A DNA stretch of 60,788 bases from Muribaculaceae bacterium (GTDB taxonomy: Bacteria > Bacteroidota > Bacteroidia > Bacteroidales > Muribaculaceae), in assembly GCA_017626045.1 (NCBI GenBank), contig JAGAJP010000070.1:1-60788 (forward strand), written 5' to 3'. The notes beneath the pieces are model-generated. The model ran no database searches and had not been told where the DNA came from. It saw nothing but the letters and a program-made list of their open reading frames with translations. Shown here piece after piece: positions 26,031 through 34,588 of the stretch; positions within the stretch are counted from its first letter, which is position 1; each line of letters opens with the position of its first letter. Position numbers and translations under genes: made by a program.

Positions 26031-26762
26031 ATGTTTAATTCGACATATTTTATGAATGACAAAGGTTTTATCGCACGCCATCCGGTGCTTGCTAACTTGA
26101 TTATAATTCTTTTGGTCGGCGCAGCCGGTCTCGGCATTGCGTATTTCTCTTTTGCTATCTTCACCAAACATGGCGAGAAGAGCAAGGTCCCCGGCGTGGA
26201 GAGGATGTCTTACACCAAGGCAATAGAAATTCTTCACTCCAAGGGGTTCAAGGTAGATATACGCGATTCCCTTTATAAAGAGGACGAGAAGCCGGGATAC
26301 GTAATCGAGCAGTTTCCAAAAGCGAACTCTTTGGTGAAGCCTGGCAGGAAGATTTTCCTTTATATTAACGCCGTTCATCCAAAGGAGGTGATTATCGACG
26401 AAGACAACAACCCACGGGAAGACGCTCTGAAATCGACATCCTTCCGTCAGGGTATGGCTCGTCTTGAGGAACTCGGCTTCAAGAATATCCGCGTCGTCAA
26501 GATTCTCGGTGAGAACGACTGCATCTCTAAAATTTTCGCCAATGGGAAAGTGGTCAAGAAAATGCAGAAAACTCCGGTCAACGCACAAATCGTGATGGAG
26601 GTGTTCGACGGCAACCTCGAGGCGGTCAGGGACTCTATACAGCAAGACATCGACCCCTCTTTCGTATCCGACGAGCCTTACGTCACCGATGAGCCGCAGT
26701 CGGAAACCTATCCCGATGAGCAGGAAGCTTCGGAACAGACTGAATCTTATGAGTACTATTGA
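26031..26762 (+). CDS. Membrane protein with two PASTA domains
   Basis: About 243 residues from the ATG at 26031; ATGs at 26001 and 26052 are also in frame and I cannot choose firmly. One transmembrane helix (HPVLANLIIILLVGAAGLGIAYFSF, written here only as its position, about residues 15-40) is followed by a PASTA domain (VPGVERMSYTKAIEIL ... VKPGRKIFLYIN) and a second, diverged one. The tail is acidic. PASTA domains bind peptidoglycan or beta-lactams in kinases and penicillin-binding proteins, but no kinase or transpeptidase domain is attached. The gene overlaps rluD by 14 bp. Confidence 0.75.
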   Translation: MFNSTYFMNDKGFIARHPVLANLIIILLVGAAGLGIAYFSFAIFTKHGEKSKVPGVERMSYTKAIEILHSKGFKVDIRDSLYKEDEKPGYVIEQFPKANSLVKPGRKIFLYINAVHPKEVIIDEDNNPREDALKSTSFRQGMARLEELGFKNIRVVKILGENDCISKIFANGKVVKKMQKTPVNAQIVMEVFDGNLEAVRDSIQQDIDPSFVSDEPYVTDEPQSETYPDEQEASEQTESYEYY

Positions 26763-27837
26763 CAATCAATTGACGGAAGACCATATCGACGACGAGGATC
26801 CGTCGCAGTATGAACCTTCATTCATTACCGACGACGGACGGGAACTTTTCGAACATTTCCGTTTCGAGGCCGACAAAGGGCAGCAACTCTTGAGGGTCGA
26901 CAAATTCCTCGTCGACCGTATGACCAAGACTTCCCGCAACCGCATCCAGCAGGCTGCCGACGCCGGCTGCATCATTGTCAACGGGAAACCTGTCAAGTCA
27001 AGCTACAAGGTGAAGCCCCTCGACATCGTCAGCATTGTGATGGACCGCCCGCGGTATGAATTCGAAATCATACCTGAAGACATCCCTCTCGACATTGTGT
27101 ATGAGGACAGCGACGTGCTCGTGGTCAACAAACCCGCCGGGCTCGTGGTCCATCCCGGCCACGGCAACTATTCGGGAACACTCGTCAACGCCCTCGCATA
27201 CTATTTCCGCAATGACGACAACTATGATGTCAACGACCCACGACTCGGACTCGTTCACCGGATAGACAAGGATACGAGCGGACTGCTTGTGATAGCGAAG
27301 ACTCCGGACGCCAAGACAAATCTCGGATTGCAGTTCTTCAACAAGACGACGCGCCGTGAATATCGGGCTCTCGTATGGGGCGACTTCGATGAAGATAGCG
27401 GAACCATTGTCGGCAATATAGCCCGCAATCCTCGCAACAAACTCCAGATGGCGGTGTTCACCGACCCTGAAATCGGGAAACACGCCGTCACCCACTATGA
27501 GGTGCTCGAAAGATTCGGATACGTATCATTGGTCAAGTGTGTGCTTGAAACCGGACGTACACACCAGATTCGTGTCCACATGAAGTGGAAGGGACATCCT
27601 CTTTTCAATGACGCCAGATATGGCGGAGACCAGATTCTGAAAGGAACCACTTTTGCCAAATACCGTCAGTTTATCGAAAACTGTTTCTCCATCTGTCCAC
27701 GCCAGGCTCTCCACGCAAGGACTCTCGGTTTCCGGCACCCTACTACCGGAGAGCAGATGGATTTCGAATGTCCGCTGCCTCCCGACATGGAAGCGCTCCT
27801 CGACAAATGGCGCGCATACTCCAAAGGTTCCTTTTGA
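26749..27837 (+). CDS. rluD: RluA-family 23S rRNA pseudouridine synthase, RluD type
   Basis: 362 residues from the ATG at 26749, which lies inside the PASTA gene; the upstream extension of the open frame is only its shadow. An acidic N-terminal extension (1-45) precedes an S4 RNA-binding domain (LLRVDKFLVDRMTKTSRNRIQQ). The catalytic motif HRIDKDTSGLLV follows with Asp173, then the RTHQIRVHMKWKGHPLFNDARYGG block, split here at GHPL. It isomerises uridines in helix 69 of 23S rRNA if truly RluD; RluC-like specificity cannot be excluded. Confidence 0.9.
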   Translation: MSTIDNQLTEDHIDDEDPSQYEPSFITDDGRELFEHFRFEADKGQQLLRVDKFLVDRMTKTSRNRIQQAADAGCIIVNGKPVKSSYKVKPLDIVSIVMDRPRYEFEIIPEDIPLDIVYEDSDVLVVNKPAGLVVHPGHGNYSGTLVNALAYYFRNDDNYDVNDPRLGLVHRIDKDTSGLLVIAKTPDAKTNLGLQFFNKTTRREYRALVWGDFDEDSGTIVGNIARNPRNKLQMAVFTDPEIGKHAVTHYEVLERFGYVSLVKCVLETGRTHQIRVHMKWKGHPLFNDARYGGDQILKGTTFAKYRQFIENCFSICPRQALHARTLGFRHPTTGEQMDFECPLPPDMEALLDKWRAYSKGSF

Positions 27838-27874
27838 CGTATTTTAATTCCGTACTTTCAACAATCAGACTACA

Positions 27875-28459
27875 ATGCTTGACAACCTTGCCCGTTACAA
27901 TATCGTTCTCGCCAGCAAGTCCCCGAGAAGAAAAGAACTTCTGAAAATGCTGGATATCCCTTTCACAGTCCATACCGTCGACGGTATCGACGAGTCATAC
28001 CCGGAAGATCTCCCTGCCCGCGAAGTGGCGGAATATATTTCAAAAAAGAAGGGTCTTGCCTATTCATCTTTAATCAAGGCTGACGAACTGGTGATAACCG
28101 CCGACACGGTAGTGATACTCGACGGGAAAATTTACGGGAAACCGAAGAGTGAACGAGAGGCGGTGGAAATGCTTATGGAGCTCCAGGGGCGCACCCACAC
28201 TGTGGCTACAGGTGTCTGTGTCGCCACAGAAGGCAAGATAAGGTCGTTCTCTACATACACCGACGTTACTTTCTCGAATCTTGATGAAAAGGAGGCTCAA
28301 TGGTACGTCGAGAAATACATGCCCCTTGACAAGGCGGGAGCTTACGGCATTCAGGAATGGATAGGCGCCGCCGCTGTAGCAGCCATCAACGGCAGTTTCT
28401 ACAACGTGATGGGGCTTCCCGTGCATCAGCTATACAAAATCCTGAAATCTGATTTCTGA
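27875..28459 (+). CDS. maf: Maf-family nucleoside triphosphate pyrophosphatase
   Basis: 194 residues, usual size. The opening IVLASKSPRRKELLKML is the Maf signature (Ser-x-Ser-Pro-Arg-Arg), followed by ADTVVILDGKIYGKP (catalytic Asp) and the KAGAYGIQEW block. Maf proteins hydrolyse non-canonical or m5U/UTP-type nucleotides to their monophosphates. It starts 37 bp after rluD and ends 1 bp before the next gene. Confidence 0.93.
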   Translation: MLDNLARYNIVLASKSPRRKELLKMLDIPFTVHTVDGIDESYPEDLPAREVAEYISKKKGLAYSSLIKADELVITADTVVILDGKIYGKPKSEREAVEMLMELQGRTHTVATGVCVATEGKIRSFSTYTDVTFSNLDEKEAQWYVEKYMPLDKAGAYGIQEWIGAAAVAAINGSFYNVMGLPVHQLYKILKSDF

Positions 28460-28460
28460 T

Positions 28461-29174
28461 ATGAAGACCGCAATAATAGGCACCGGCAATGTCGCTACAA
28501 GATTCGCCGAAATTTTCGACTCGGAATGCGTGTCGTCGCGCACACTTGAAGGACTCCCTTCCGACGCAGACCTTTACATTATAGCCGTCAGCGATTCCGC
28601 CGTCAAGAAGGTGGCTGACTCTCTCCCGGAGCTTCCCGGCATAGTGGTCCACACCACCGGAAGCGTGCCTCTTGAGGCTCTTGGAAATGTGAGATGCAGA
28701 GGTATCGGCGTTTTATATCCCTTTCAGACCATCAGCAAAAAGCGTCCTCTTCCCGCGTCTTCCATACCACTTCTTGTGGAGGCTGATTGCGAGGAAACCG
28801 CATCATGGCTTGAAAAAGCTGCAAGGGAAAGCGGATTCACTAATGTCACACGCTCTGACAGCGATATGAGACGTAAGGTGCATCTCGCCGGCGTGTTTGT
28901 CAGCAACTTCCCTAATGCTATGGTGGCAATAGCCCAGAAGATACTCGGCGATTGCGGCATCGACGGCGCCATCGTCAATCCCCTCCTCGCCGAAACTGTA
29001 GCGAAACTCAAATCCCTGCCTGCGAAGGAGGCCCAGACGGGACCGGCCGTAAGAAAGGATTTCTCTACAATTGAAAAACATCTTACTATTCTCGATGACC
29101 TCTCAATGAAAGAGGAGTCGAAGGTTTATTCAGTGATAACTGACTTTATTGTCAACAATATCAGCACGCATTGA
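28461..29174 (+). CDS. DUF2520 / Rossmann-like dehydrogenase-family protein
   Basis: 237 residues. AIIGTGNVATRFAEIF is a Rossmann GxGxxA dinucleotide-binding start, and VVHTTGSVPLEALGNVRCRGIGVLYPFQTISK matches the central region of DUF2520 proteins related to ketopantoate or pyrroline carboxylate reductases. The helical second half (HLAGVFVSNFPNAMVAIA) is the dimerisation domain. The substrate is unknown. In several Bacteroidales, as I recall, this gene stands near maf with a KDO-8-phosphate phosphatase between them; here it is adjacent to maf. Confidence 0.78.
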   Translation: MKTAIIGTGNVATRFAEIFDSECVSSRTLEGLPSDADLYIIAVSDSAVKKVADSLPELPGIVVHTTGSVPLEALGNVRCRGIGVLYPFQTISKKRPLPASSIPLLVEADCEETASWLEKAARESGFTNVTRSDSDMRRKVHLAGVFVSNFPNAMVAIAQKILGDCGIDGAIVNPLLAETVAKLKSLPAKEAQTGPAVRKDFSTIEKHLTILDDLSMKEESKVYSVITDFIVNNISTH

Positions 29175-29190
29175 AGTTGTTTAACCTTCA

Positions 29191-29814
29191 TCAGAAGAAG
29201 TATCCGACAGATAGATTCCCCGACCAGAATGGCGAATACGGAGAATCATCCGTCCACTTGGCGGTATCGAGCGTCAGTCCGCCGGTAAAGAATATGTGCC
29301 TGTGATGATACATCACTCCGGCATCTATAGCGAGACTCGCCGAGCATCTGTCGCGGACCCTGACATATTCATTTTCGGCATTCCTCACGTATGCTCGCAT
29401 CTGATAGCCACCAAGACCGCAATACACGCTGAATCCGCGACGAAGATTGAATACAGGTCCCACCACAAGTTGGTTGTAGACGGATCGCAGCGAGACCCTG
29501 CCGTCGGGAAGCACCTGATCCTGCGGCATGTCAACCATCTGCGAGAGATTGTCAACTTTCAGTTTTGTGGCTATGGTGGGCGAAAGCGACATGCGCATGT
29601 AGACACCTATATGGTCATTCATCGCGCCGCATATCGCGCCAAACGGAATACGTACCGGTATCCGGGAGTCTGCCGTATGGAACGCTCCTACTATTCCGGC
29701 ATTGAATCCGGCGAAATAATGCCATTCGCCTCCTTGCCTTTCTCCCTTGGCTGGAAGAATCACTCCGGATGCTATGACTGCAATGATTAAGGCTATCAAG
29801 CGGAATCTATTCAT
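29191..29814 (-). CDS. Putative outer-membrane beta-barrel protein
   Basis: 207 residues with a signal peptide (MNRFRLIALIIAVIASGVILPAKG). The mature part has repeated amphipathic strands (HYFAGFNAGIVGAF, IGVYMRMSLSPTIATKL, GPVFNLRRGFSVYCGLGGYQM) and ends in an aromatic NLSVGYFF, typical for BAM-inserted barrels. No family name can be given. It stands alone, convergent with the maf operon, and a 9-bp repeat array lies upstream of it. Confidence 0.65.
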   Translation of the reverse strand: MNRFRLIALIIAVIASGVILPAKGERQGGEWHYFAGFNAGIVGAFHTADSRIPVRIPFGAICGAMNDHIGVYMRMSLSPTIATKLKVDNLSQMVDMPQDQVLPDGRVSLRSVYNQLVVGPVFNLRRGFSVYCGLGGYQMRAYVRNAENEYVRVRDRCSASLAIDAGVMYHHRHIFFTGGLTLDTAKWTDDSPYSPFWSGNLSVGYFF

Positions 29815-29863
29815 TTCTTATCTTTTGTGTGTTTTACTTCCTGACAACGACTTAGTTGTCGGA

Positions 29864-29909
29864 GCTATTAGGCTGATTGGGCTAATTGGTCTAATTAGAC
29901 TTATTTGCT
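29864..29909. repeat. 9-bp periodic array, about 5 units
   Basis: Units related to CTAATTGGG follow each other in strict 9-bp phase in the gap between the beta-barrel gene and the sugar kinase gene. A hairpin GACAAC/GTTGTC (29842-29860) stands beside it. A longer array of the same period occurs at 60361-60504. Confidence 0.7.
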
Positions 29910-29991
29910 CTATCCTCTATCTAAAAAACACCTATCTCATTTTTTTAGTTTTTATTACTTCTTTTTATTTTTTAGTTCCGTTTTTTTTGTT

Positions 29992-29999
29992 TATCTTTG
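29992..29999 (+). promoter_or_regulatory. Candidate -7 element of the ROK kinase gene
   Basis: TATCTTTG fits the -7 consensus. The -33 position holds TTTT within a T-rich stretch. The start codon is 64 bp downstream. Confidence 0.55.
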
Positions 30000-30062
30000 C
30001 GTTGGAGTTACCTTAACTCTCACGCAAAAGATTAATTATTAACTTTTATATTATCATATCAG

Positions 30063-31064
30063 ATGACTAAACCATATGTTTTAGGAGTGGATGTCGGTGG
30101 AACCAATACTGTGTTCGGCATAGTCGACGCACGCGGTCAGGTTATCGCCTGCGATTCCATCAAGACTCAGAAACACGCAGAGTTTGACGACTATGTCGCT
30201 GAACTTCACGATAGCGTGATGCGGCTTCTAAAGGCAAACGATGCCGAAGACAAGATTCAGGGTATCGGCATCGGCGCACCAAACGCCAACTATTACACAG
30301 GTGAAATTGTAAACCCGCCGAACCTCCCGTGGGGTCCGGTGATTCCTCTTGCGGAAAAAGTCAGCGCAGCCTTCGGCGGTATTCCCGTGGCTGTCACCAA
30401 CGACGCGAACGCCGCCGCTCTCGGTGAGATGACTTATGGCGCAGCAAGGGCTATGAAGGATTTCATCATGATTACCCTCGGCACCGGTGTCGGTTCCGGT
30501 ATCGTAGTAAACGGCAACATGGTCTACGGTCACGACGGCAATGCCGGCGAACTTGGTCATCTCGTGATGAAACGCAACAACGGCCGTATGTGTGGATGCG
30601 GCAGAACAGGATGCCTCGAGGCGTACTGCTCCGCTACAGGTGTGGCGCGCACCGCCCGCGAGTTTCTTGAGATACGTCAGGAACCCTCGTCGCTGCGTAA
30701 TCTCGACATTGAGGAAATTACATCAAAGGATGTATACGACGCTGCCAAGGCTGGAGACAAACTTGCCAAAGAGATTTTCGATTACACCGGAAATATCCTT
30801 GGCGAGGCTTTTGCCGACATGGTAGCCTTCACATCACCGCAGGCTATAATTCTTTTTGGCGGTCTCGCAAAGAGCGGGGATCTCCTCCTCAATCCTATCA
30901 AGGAATCGCTTGACAGAAACGTTATGCCAGTTTTCCGCGGAAAAACTCAGATTCTCGTCTCCGAACTTAAGGAAGGCGATGCCGCAGTTCTCGGCGCATC
31001 CGCTCTCGGCTGGGAGGCTAAAAGAAAAGCTGAGGTATCTGCAATTGCGGAAACCCCGGCTTAA
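30063..31064 (+). CDS. ROK-family sugar kinase, probable glucokinase
   Basis: 333 residues. The phosphate-binding start GVDVGGTNTVFGIVD, the NDANAAALGEM catalytic block (Asp), ITLGTGVGSGIVVNG and the ROK zinc site (GHLVMKRNNGRMCGCGRTGCLEAYCS, given by position about residues 165-190, with one His and three Cys in CGCGRTGC) are all present. ROK kinases of this length in Bacteroidales usually phosphorylate glucose with ATP; N-acetyl sugars are an alternative. It is a single-gene unit between its promoter and a strong terminator. Confidence 0.88.
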   Translation: MTKPYVLGVDVGGTNTVFGIVDARGQVIACDSIKTQKHAEFDDYVAELHDSVMRLLKANDAEDKIQGIGIGAPNANYYTGEIVNPPNLPWGPVIPLAEKVSAAFGGIPVAVTNDANAAALGEMTYGAARAMKDFIMITLGTGVGSGIVVNGNMVYGHDGNAGELGHLVMKRNNGRMCGCGRTGCLEAYCSATGVARTAREFLEIRQEPSSLRNLDIEEITSKDVYDAAKAGDKLAKEIFDYTGNILGEAFADMVAFTSPQAIILFGGLAKSGDLLLNPIKESLDRNVMPVFRGKTQILVSELKEGDAAVLGASALGWEAKRKAEVSAIAETPA

Positions 31065-31085
31065 AAACTTTAAGATACTCCATAG

Positions 31086-31120
31086 CAAACCCCGGCCTTT
31101 GTCAGACCGGGGTTTGATTT
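31086..31120. terminator. Strong intrinsic terminator between the ROK kinase gene and clpB
   Basis: CAAACCCCGG at 31086-31095 pairs perfectly with CCGGGGTTTG at 31107-31116 and is followed by a T-rich tract. It lies between convergent genes and may act both ways. Confidence 0.9.
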
Positions 31121-31139
31121 TATTTCGAAAACCAATTCA

Positions 31140-33737
31140 TCAGTTTCTGAACTCCAGTTCGCCATCCTTCACGTCTATCACGATAGGATGCTCCCTATCA
31201 ACCTTCTGCGCAAGTATGTCTTTAGCAAGCTGATTGAGCACGAGTCGCTGGATTGTGCGCTTCACTGGTCGGGCACCGAATTCGGGATCATATCCATCCT
31301 CGGCAAGAAGTTCCATCGCCGGCTTCGTCACTTCCAGTTTCACACCGTTGCTCTCAAGCATCTTCTGCACGCCACGGACCTGTATGCCTACGATCTCTTC
31401 GATTTCCTTCTTATTGAGCGGAGTGAACATCACAATCTCGTCGATACGGTTGAGGAATTCTGGACGTATCTTCATCTTAAGAAGATCCATCACATCCTGA
31501 CGAGTCTTGGCGATAACCGCTTCCCGCTCTTCATCTTTCTTCTTGTCAAGATCCTTGAAGTTTTCCCTAATGATAGGTGAACCTTCATTGGATGTCATGA
31601 TGATGATGGTGTTCTTGAAGTTGATAAACCTACCCTTGTTGTCGGTAAGCCTGCCGTCGTCGAGCACCTGAAGAAGGATGTTGAATACATCCGGATTTGC
31701 CTTCTCAATCTCGTCAAAGAGGACGACACTGTAAGGTTTGCGGCGGACAGCCTCTGTGAGCTGTCCTCCCTCCTCGTAGCCTACATATCCCGGAGGCGCT
31801 CCGACAAGACGGCTCACTGAATGCTTCTCCATGTATTCCGACATGTCGATTCGGGTCATCATGTCCTCATCGTCGAAAAGATATTCGGCAAGTGCCTTCG
31901 CGAGTTCCGTCTTGCCCACGCCCGTAGTGCCAAGGAAGATGAATGATCCGAGCGGACGTCTCGGGTCGTTTAGTCCCGCACGCGAGCGACGCACTGCCTC
32001 GCTGACCGCGCGTATAGCGTCTTCCTGACCCACTACCCTCTTGTGGAGTTCTTCCTCCAGGTGCAGCAGTTTCTCCTTCTCGCTCTGCGCCATCTTCTTG
32101 ACAGGTATACCGGTCCAGCGGCTTACTATCTCCGCTATGTCCTCCGCGTCTACCTCTTCCTTTATCATGGCGTTCTCACCCTGAAGCTGACGCAGTTTTG
32201 CCTGTGTCGCCTCTATCTCGTCGGTCTTCTGCTTGATCTTTGAATACCTGATTTCGGCAACCTTGGCATAGTCGCCCTCGCGCTCGGCACGCTCAGCCTC
32301 ATGGTTGAGTTGCTCGATGTCGATCTTATTCTGCTGTATCTTGTTGATCTCGTTCTTCTCTGCCTGCCATTTCGCCTTCAGCGATTTCTGAGTCTCACGA
32401 ATATTGGCAAGCTCTTCCTCGATTTCCTTCAGCCGGTATTTATTGTCTTCCCGCTTCAGTGCCTCACGCTCGATCTCAAGCTGCTGGATCTTGCGCGTGG
32501 CATCATCGAGAGCCTGAGGCATCGAGTCCATCTCCAGCCGGAGTTTTGACGCAGCCTCGTCGATAAGGTCAATTGCCTTGTCAGGAAGGAAGCGGTCTGT
32601 GATATACCTTACGCTCAACTGGACAGCGGCTATTATCGCCTCGTCCATGATGCGCACCTTGTGGTGGTTCTCATATCTTTCCTTGAGCCCGCGGAGAATC
32701 GAAATGGCGGCAAGTTCATCCGGCTCGTCAACCATTACCTTCTGGAAACGACGCTCAAGCGCCTTGTCCTTCTCAAAGTATTTCTGATATTCGTCAAGAG
32801 TCGTGGCGCCAATGCTGCGGAGTTCGCCCCGCGCAAGCGCCGGCTTTAGGATATTGGCGGCATCCATGGCACCCTCACCTTTACCTGCGCCTACAAGAGT
32901 GTGTATCTCGTCTATGAAAAGTATTATCTCGCCTTCACTCTGAGTCACCTCGTTGACAATGGCTTTCAGACGCTCCTCGAATTCTCCTTTATATTTGGCT
33001 CCTGCGACAAGAGCACCCATGTCGAGCGAGAAAATCTGTTTTGTCTTCAGATTCTCCGGCACGTCGCCGCGCACGATACGCTGGGCAAGCCCCTCGGCGA
33101 TCGCAGTCTTTCCGGTTCCGGGTTCGCCTACAAGCATAGGATTGTTTTTAGTCCTCCTTGAAAGTATCTGAAGTACGCGGCGTATTTCCTCATCACGACC
33201 TATCACCGGATCCAGTTTGCCGTTTCTTGCACGGTCATTAAGGTTGATGGCATATTTGCTGAGCGCCTGATAGGATTCTTCCGCGCTCTGCCCTGTAACC
33301 TTGTTCCCTTTCCTCAGTTCCTTTATGGCGGCGTCAAGACCTTTTTCAGTAACTCCGGCATCTTTCAGGATGCGGGATGCATTACACTTGGTCTGAAGTA
33401 TGCCCATGAGCATTGCCTCCACCGAGACGTATTCATCGCCGTTCTTCTTCGCATAGTCCTGAGCCTTGAGCATCGCGTCGTTTGATTCGCGGCTCAATAC
33501 CACATCTGCTCCACTTACTTTCGGATAGGATTTGATATCGTTGTCTATGGATATGTTGACGGAATTAAGATTGGCTCCAAGTTTCTGAAAGACAAAATTG
33601 ACAATCGTTTCGCTCTCTGATATTATAGCCTTTAGAATGTGCACAGGTTCTATCTGCTGTTGCCCCTCCTGCCTGGTGAGTTCAATAGCCTTCTGAATTA
33701 CTTCCTGCGACTTAATCGTGAAATTGTTAAAATTCAT
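31140..33737 (-). CDS. clpB: ATP-dependent disaggregase ClpB
   Basis: 865 residues from the ATG at 33737; an upstream in-frame ATG (33836) would run through a terminator hairpin. The N-domain ([21 protein letters not shown]) is followed by the first AAA+ domain ([38 protein letters not shown] by position), the long coiled-coil middle domain (about 400-540, rich in Glu, Lys and Gln) and the second AAA+ domain ([19 protein letters not shown]). The middle domain and length distinguish ClpB from ClpA or ClpC. It pulls apart aggregated proteins with DnaK, which is also in this window. Confidence 0.97.
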   Translation of the reverse strand: MNFNNFTIKSQEVIQKAIELTRQEGQQQIEPVHILKAIISESETIVNFVFQKLGANLNSVNISIDNDIKSYPKVSGADVVLSRESNDAMLKAQDYAKKNGDEYVSVEAMLMGILQTKCNASRILKDAGVTEKGLDAAIKELRKGNKVTGQSAEESYQALSKYAINLNDRARNGKLDPVIGRDEEIRRVLQILSRRTKNNPMLVGEPGTGKTAIAEGLAQRIVRGDVPENLKTKQIFSLDMGALVAGAKYKGEFEERLKAIVNEVTQSEGEIILFIDEIHTLVGAGKGEGAMDAANILKPALARGELRSIGATTLDEYQKYFEKDKALERRFQKVMVDEPDELAAISILRGLKERYENHHKVRIMDEAIIAAVQLSVRYITDRFLPDKAIDLIDEAASKLRLEMDSMPQALDDATRKIQQLEIEREALKREDNKYRLKEIEEELANIRETQKSLKAKWQAEKNEINKIQQNKIDIEQLNHEAERAEREGDYAKVAEIRYSKIKQKTDEIEATQAKLRQLQGENAMIKEEVDAEDIAEIVSRWTGIPVKKMAQSEKEKLLHLEEELHKRVVGQEDAIRAVSEAVRRSRAGLNDPRRPLGSFIFLGTTGVGKTELAKALAEYLFDDEDMMTRIDMSEYMEKHSVSRLVGAPPGYVGYEEGGQLTEAVRRKPYSVVLFDEIEKANPDVFNILLQVLDDGRLTDNKGRFINFKNTIIIMTSNEGSPIIRENFKDLDKKKDEEREAVIAKTRQDVMDLLKMKIRPEFLNRIDEIVMFTPLNKKEIEEIVGIQVRGVQKMLESNGVKLEVTKPAMELLAEDGYDPEFGARPVKRTIQRLVLNQLAKDILAQKVDREHPIVIDVKDGELEFRN

Positions 33738-33795
33738 AAGGAGTGATTTTATGTGTTTTTCAAAAATCTTAACAAATATCGTTCCAAATCGGTTC

Positions 33796-33829
33796 AAAAA
33801 AAAAGCATCCTCACCGGATGCTTTTTTTT
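33796..33829 (-). terminator. Intrinsic terminator after the thioredoxin-fold gene
   Basis: A run of A and GCATCC (to 33810) pairs with GGATGC plus a run of T (33816-33829). The stop codon of the minus-strand thioredoxin-fold gene (33829-33831) touches the hairpin. Confidence 0.88.
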
Positions 33830-34275
33830 CAATCAATAGCGGCCACTATGCCGTAAGGGTCAATTTTAACGGTCCGAACGCCTGCTTCGAGCATATAATT
33901 GTCTTTGGTGCTCTCGTCAGCATAAAACCTTGTTTCCCGGGGCAGATTGTCGGCTCTCATAACTTCTTCCGCAAGTTTTCTGTCAGAATCGACACACATG
34001 CTGATGAATCTTGCCCCCTGGCGTTCAGCGTCTCTTGAGAGGCGGATGTTACTGATGCGGCTCTCCGCATCGTTCATGCTCCAGAAATGCATTATCACTT
34101 TCTCGCCTGTAAGTTCATTGAGCGATAATGTTTGTCCATCTTTGTCTGTTATGGACAGTTCGGGCGCCTGATTTCCTACCTCAAGCGGAACATTGTTGAT
34201 GGATACAGCTGATGTCAGCATACTCATGACGGCTGCCCCGGCAGCAAGTCCCGCAATTTTCAGTTTGAAATTCAT
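33829..34275 (-). CDS. Exported thioredoxin-fold (TlpA-like) protein lacking the CxxC motif
   Basis: 148 residues with a signal peptide. The body follows the TlpA/AhpC pattern: VGNQAPELSITDKDGQTLSLNELTGEKVIMHFWSMNDAES, described by position (about 32-72). In TlpA the HFWSxxC stretch carries WCxxC; here the segment is HFWSMNDAES with no Cys. A later cis-Pro-like region (AGVRTVKIDPYGIVAAID) remains. A redox role is therefore unlikely; it may bind a ligand or partner. It forms a single-gene unit with its own terminator. Confidence 0.72.
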   Translation of the reverse strand: MNFKLKIAGLAAGAAVMSMLTSAVSINNVPLEVGNQAPELSITDKDGQTLSLNELTGEKVIMHFWSMNDAESRISNIRLSRDAERQGARFISMCVDSDRKLAEEVMRADNLPRETRFYADESTKDNYMLEAGVRTVKIDPYGIVAAID

Positions 34276-34588
34276 AAAAAATAATTTTGATTAAACTTAC
34301 CCGGCACAGGCATCGCGTCAACGCGGGCCAAGGAGATTGCCGAGGCGTTTCGGATTTTTCGGCATTAAAACTGCAAATTGCCGCTTGCTCATTCTGCTAA
34401 CAATACTGCTATCAATAACTTGCAAGCCGAAACTATAACTATCGTGCACTCCGGAATCTCTATCCCTTCATCATGCACTCCATTATATATAACGCTGAAT
34501 AATCAGAATTGTTTTAGAAAATATGTTGTACAGCATATTTTATGCTCTTCAACATCAAAATTCTCGTCTTCTGAAAACGCTGAACCCG

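Noticed and set aside
25908..26765. 285-codon open frame on the minus strand opposite the PASTA gene
   Set aside because: The plus strand has clear domains and a coupled downstream gene. The antisense product has no signal, motif or plausible composition, and is best explained as a mirror of codon bias.
33738..33836. Upstream extension of clpB
   Set aside because: It crosses a terminator hairpin and lacks similarity to the ClpB N-domain, which begins at 33737.
34276..34588. Possible structured RNA (tmRNA, SRP or RNase P) in the gap before sprA's end
   Set aside because: I looked for the conserved core sequences of these RNAs and found none.
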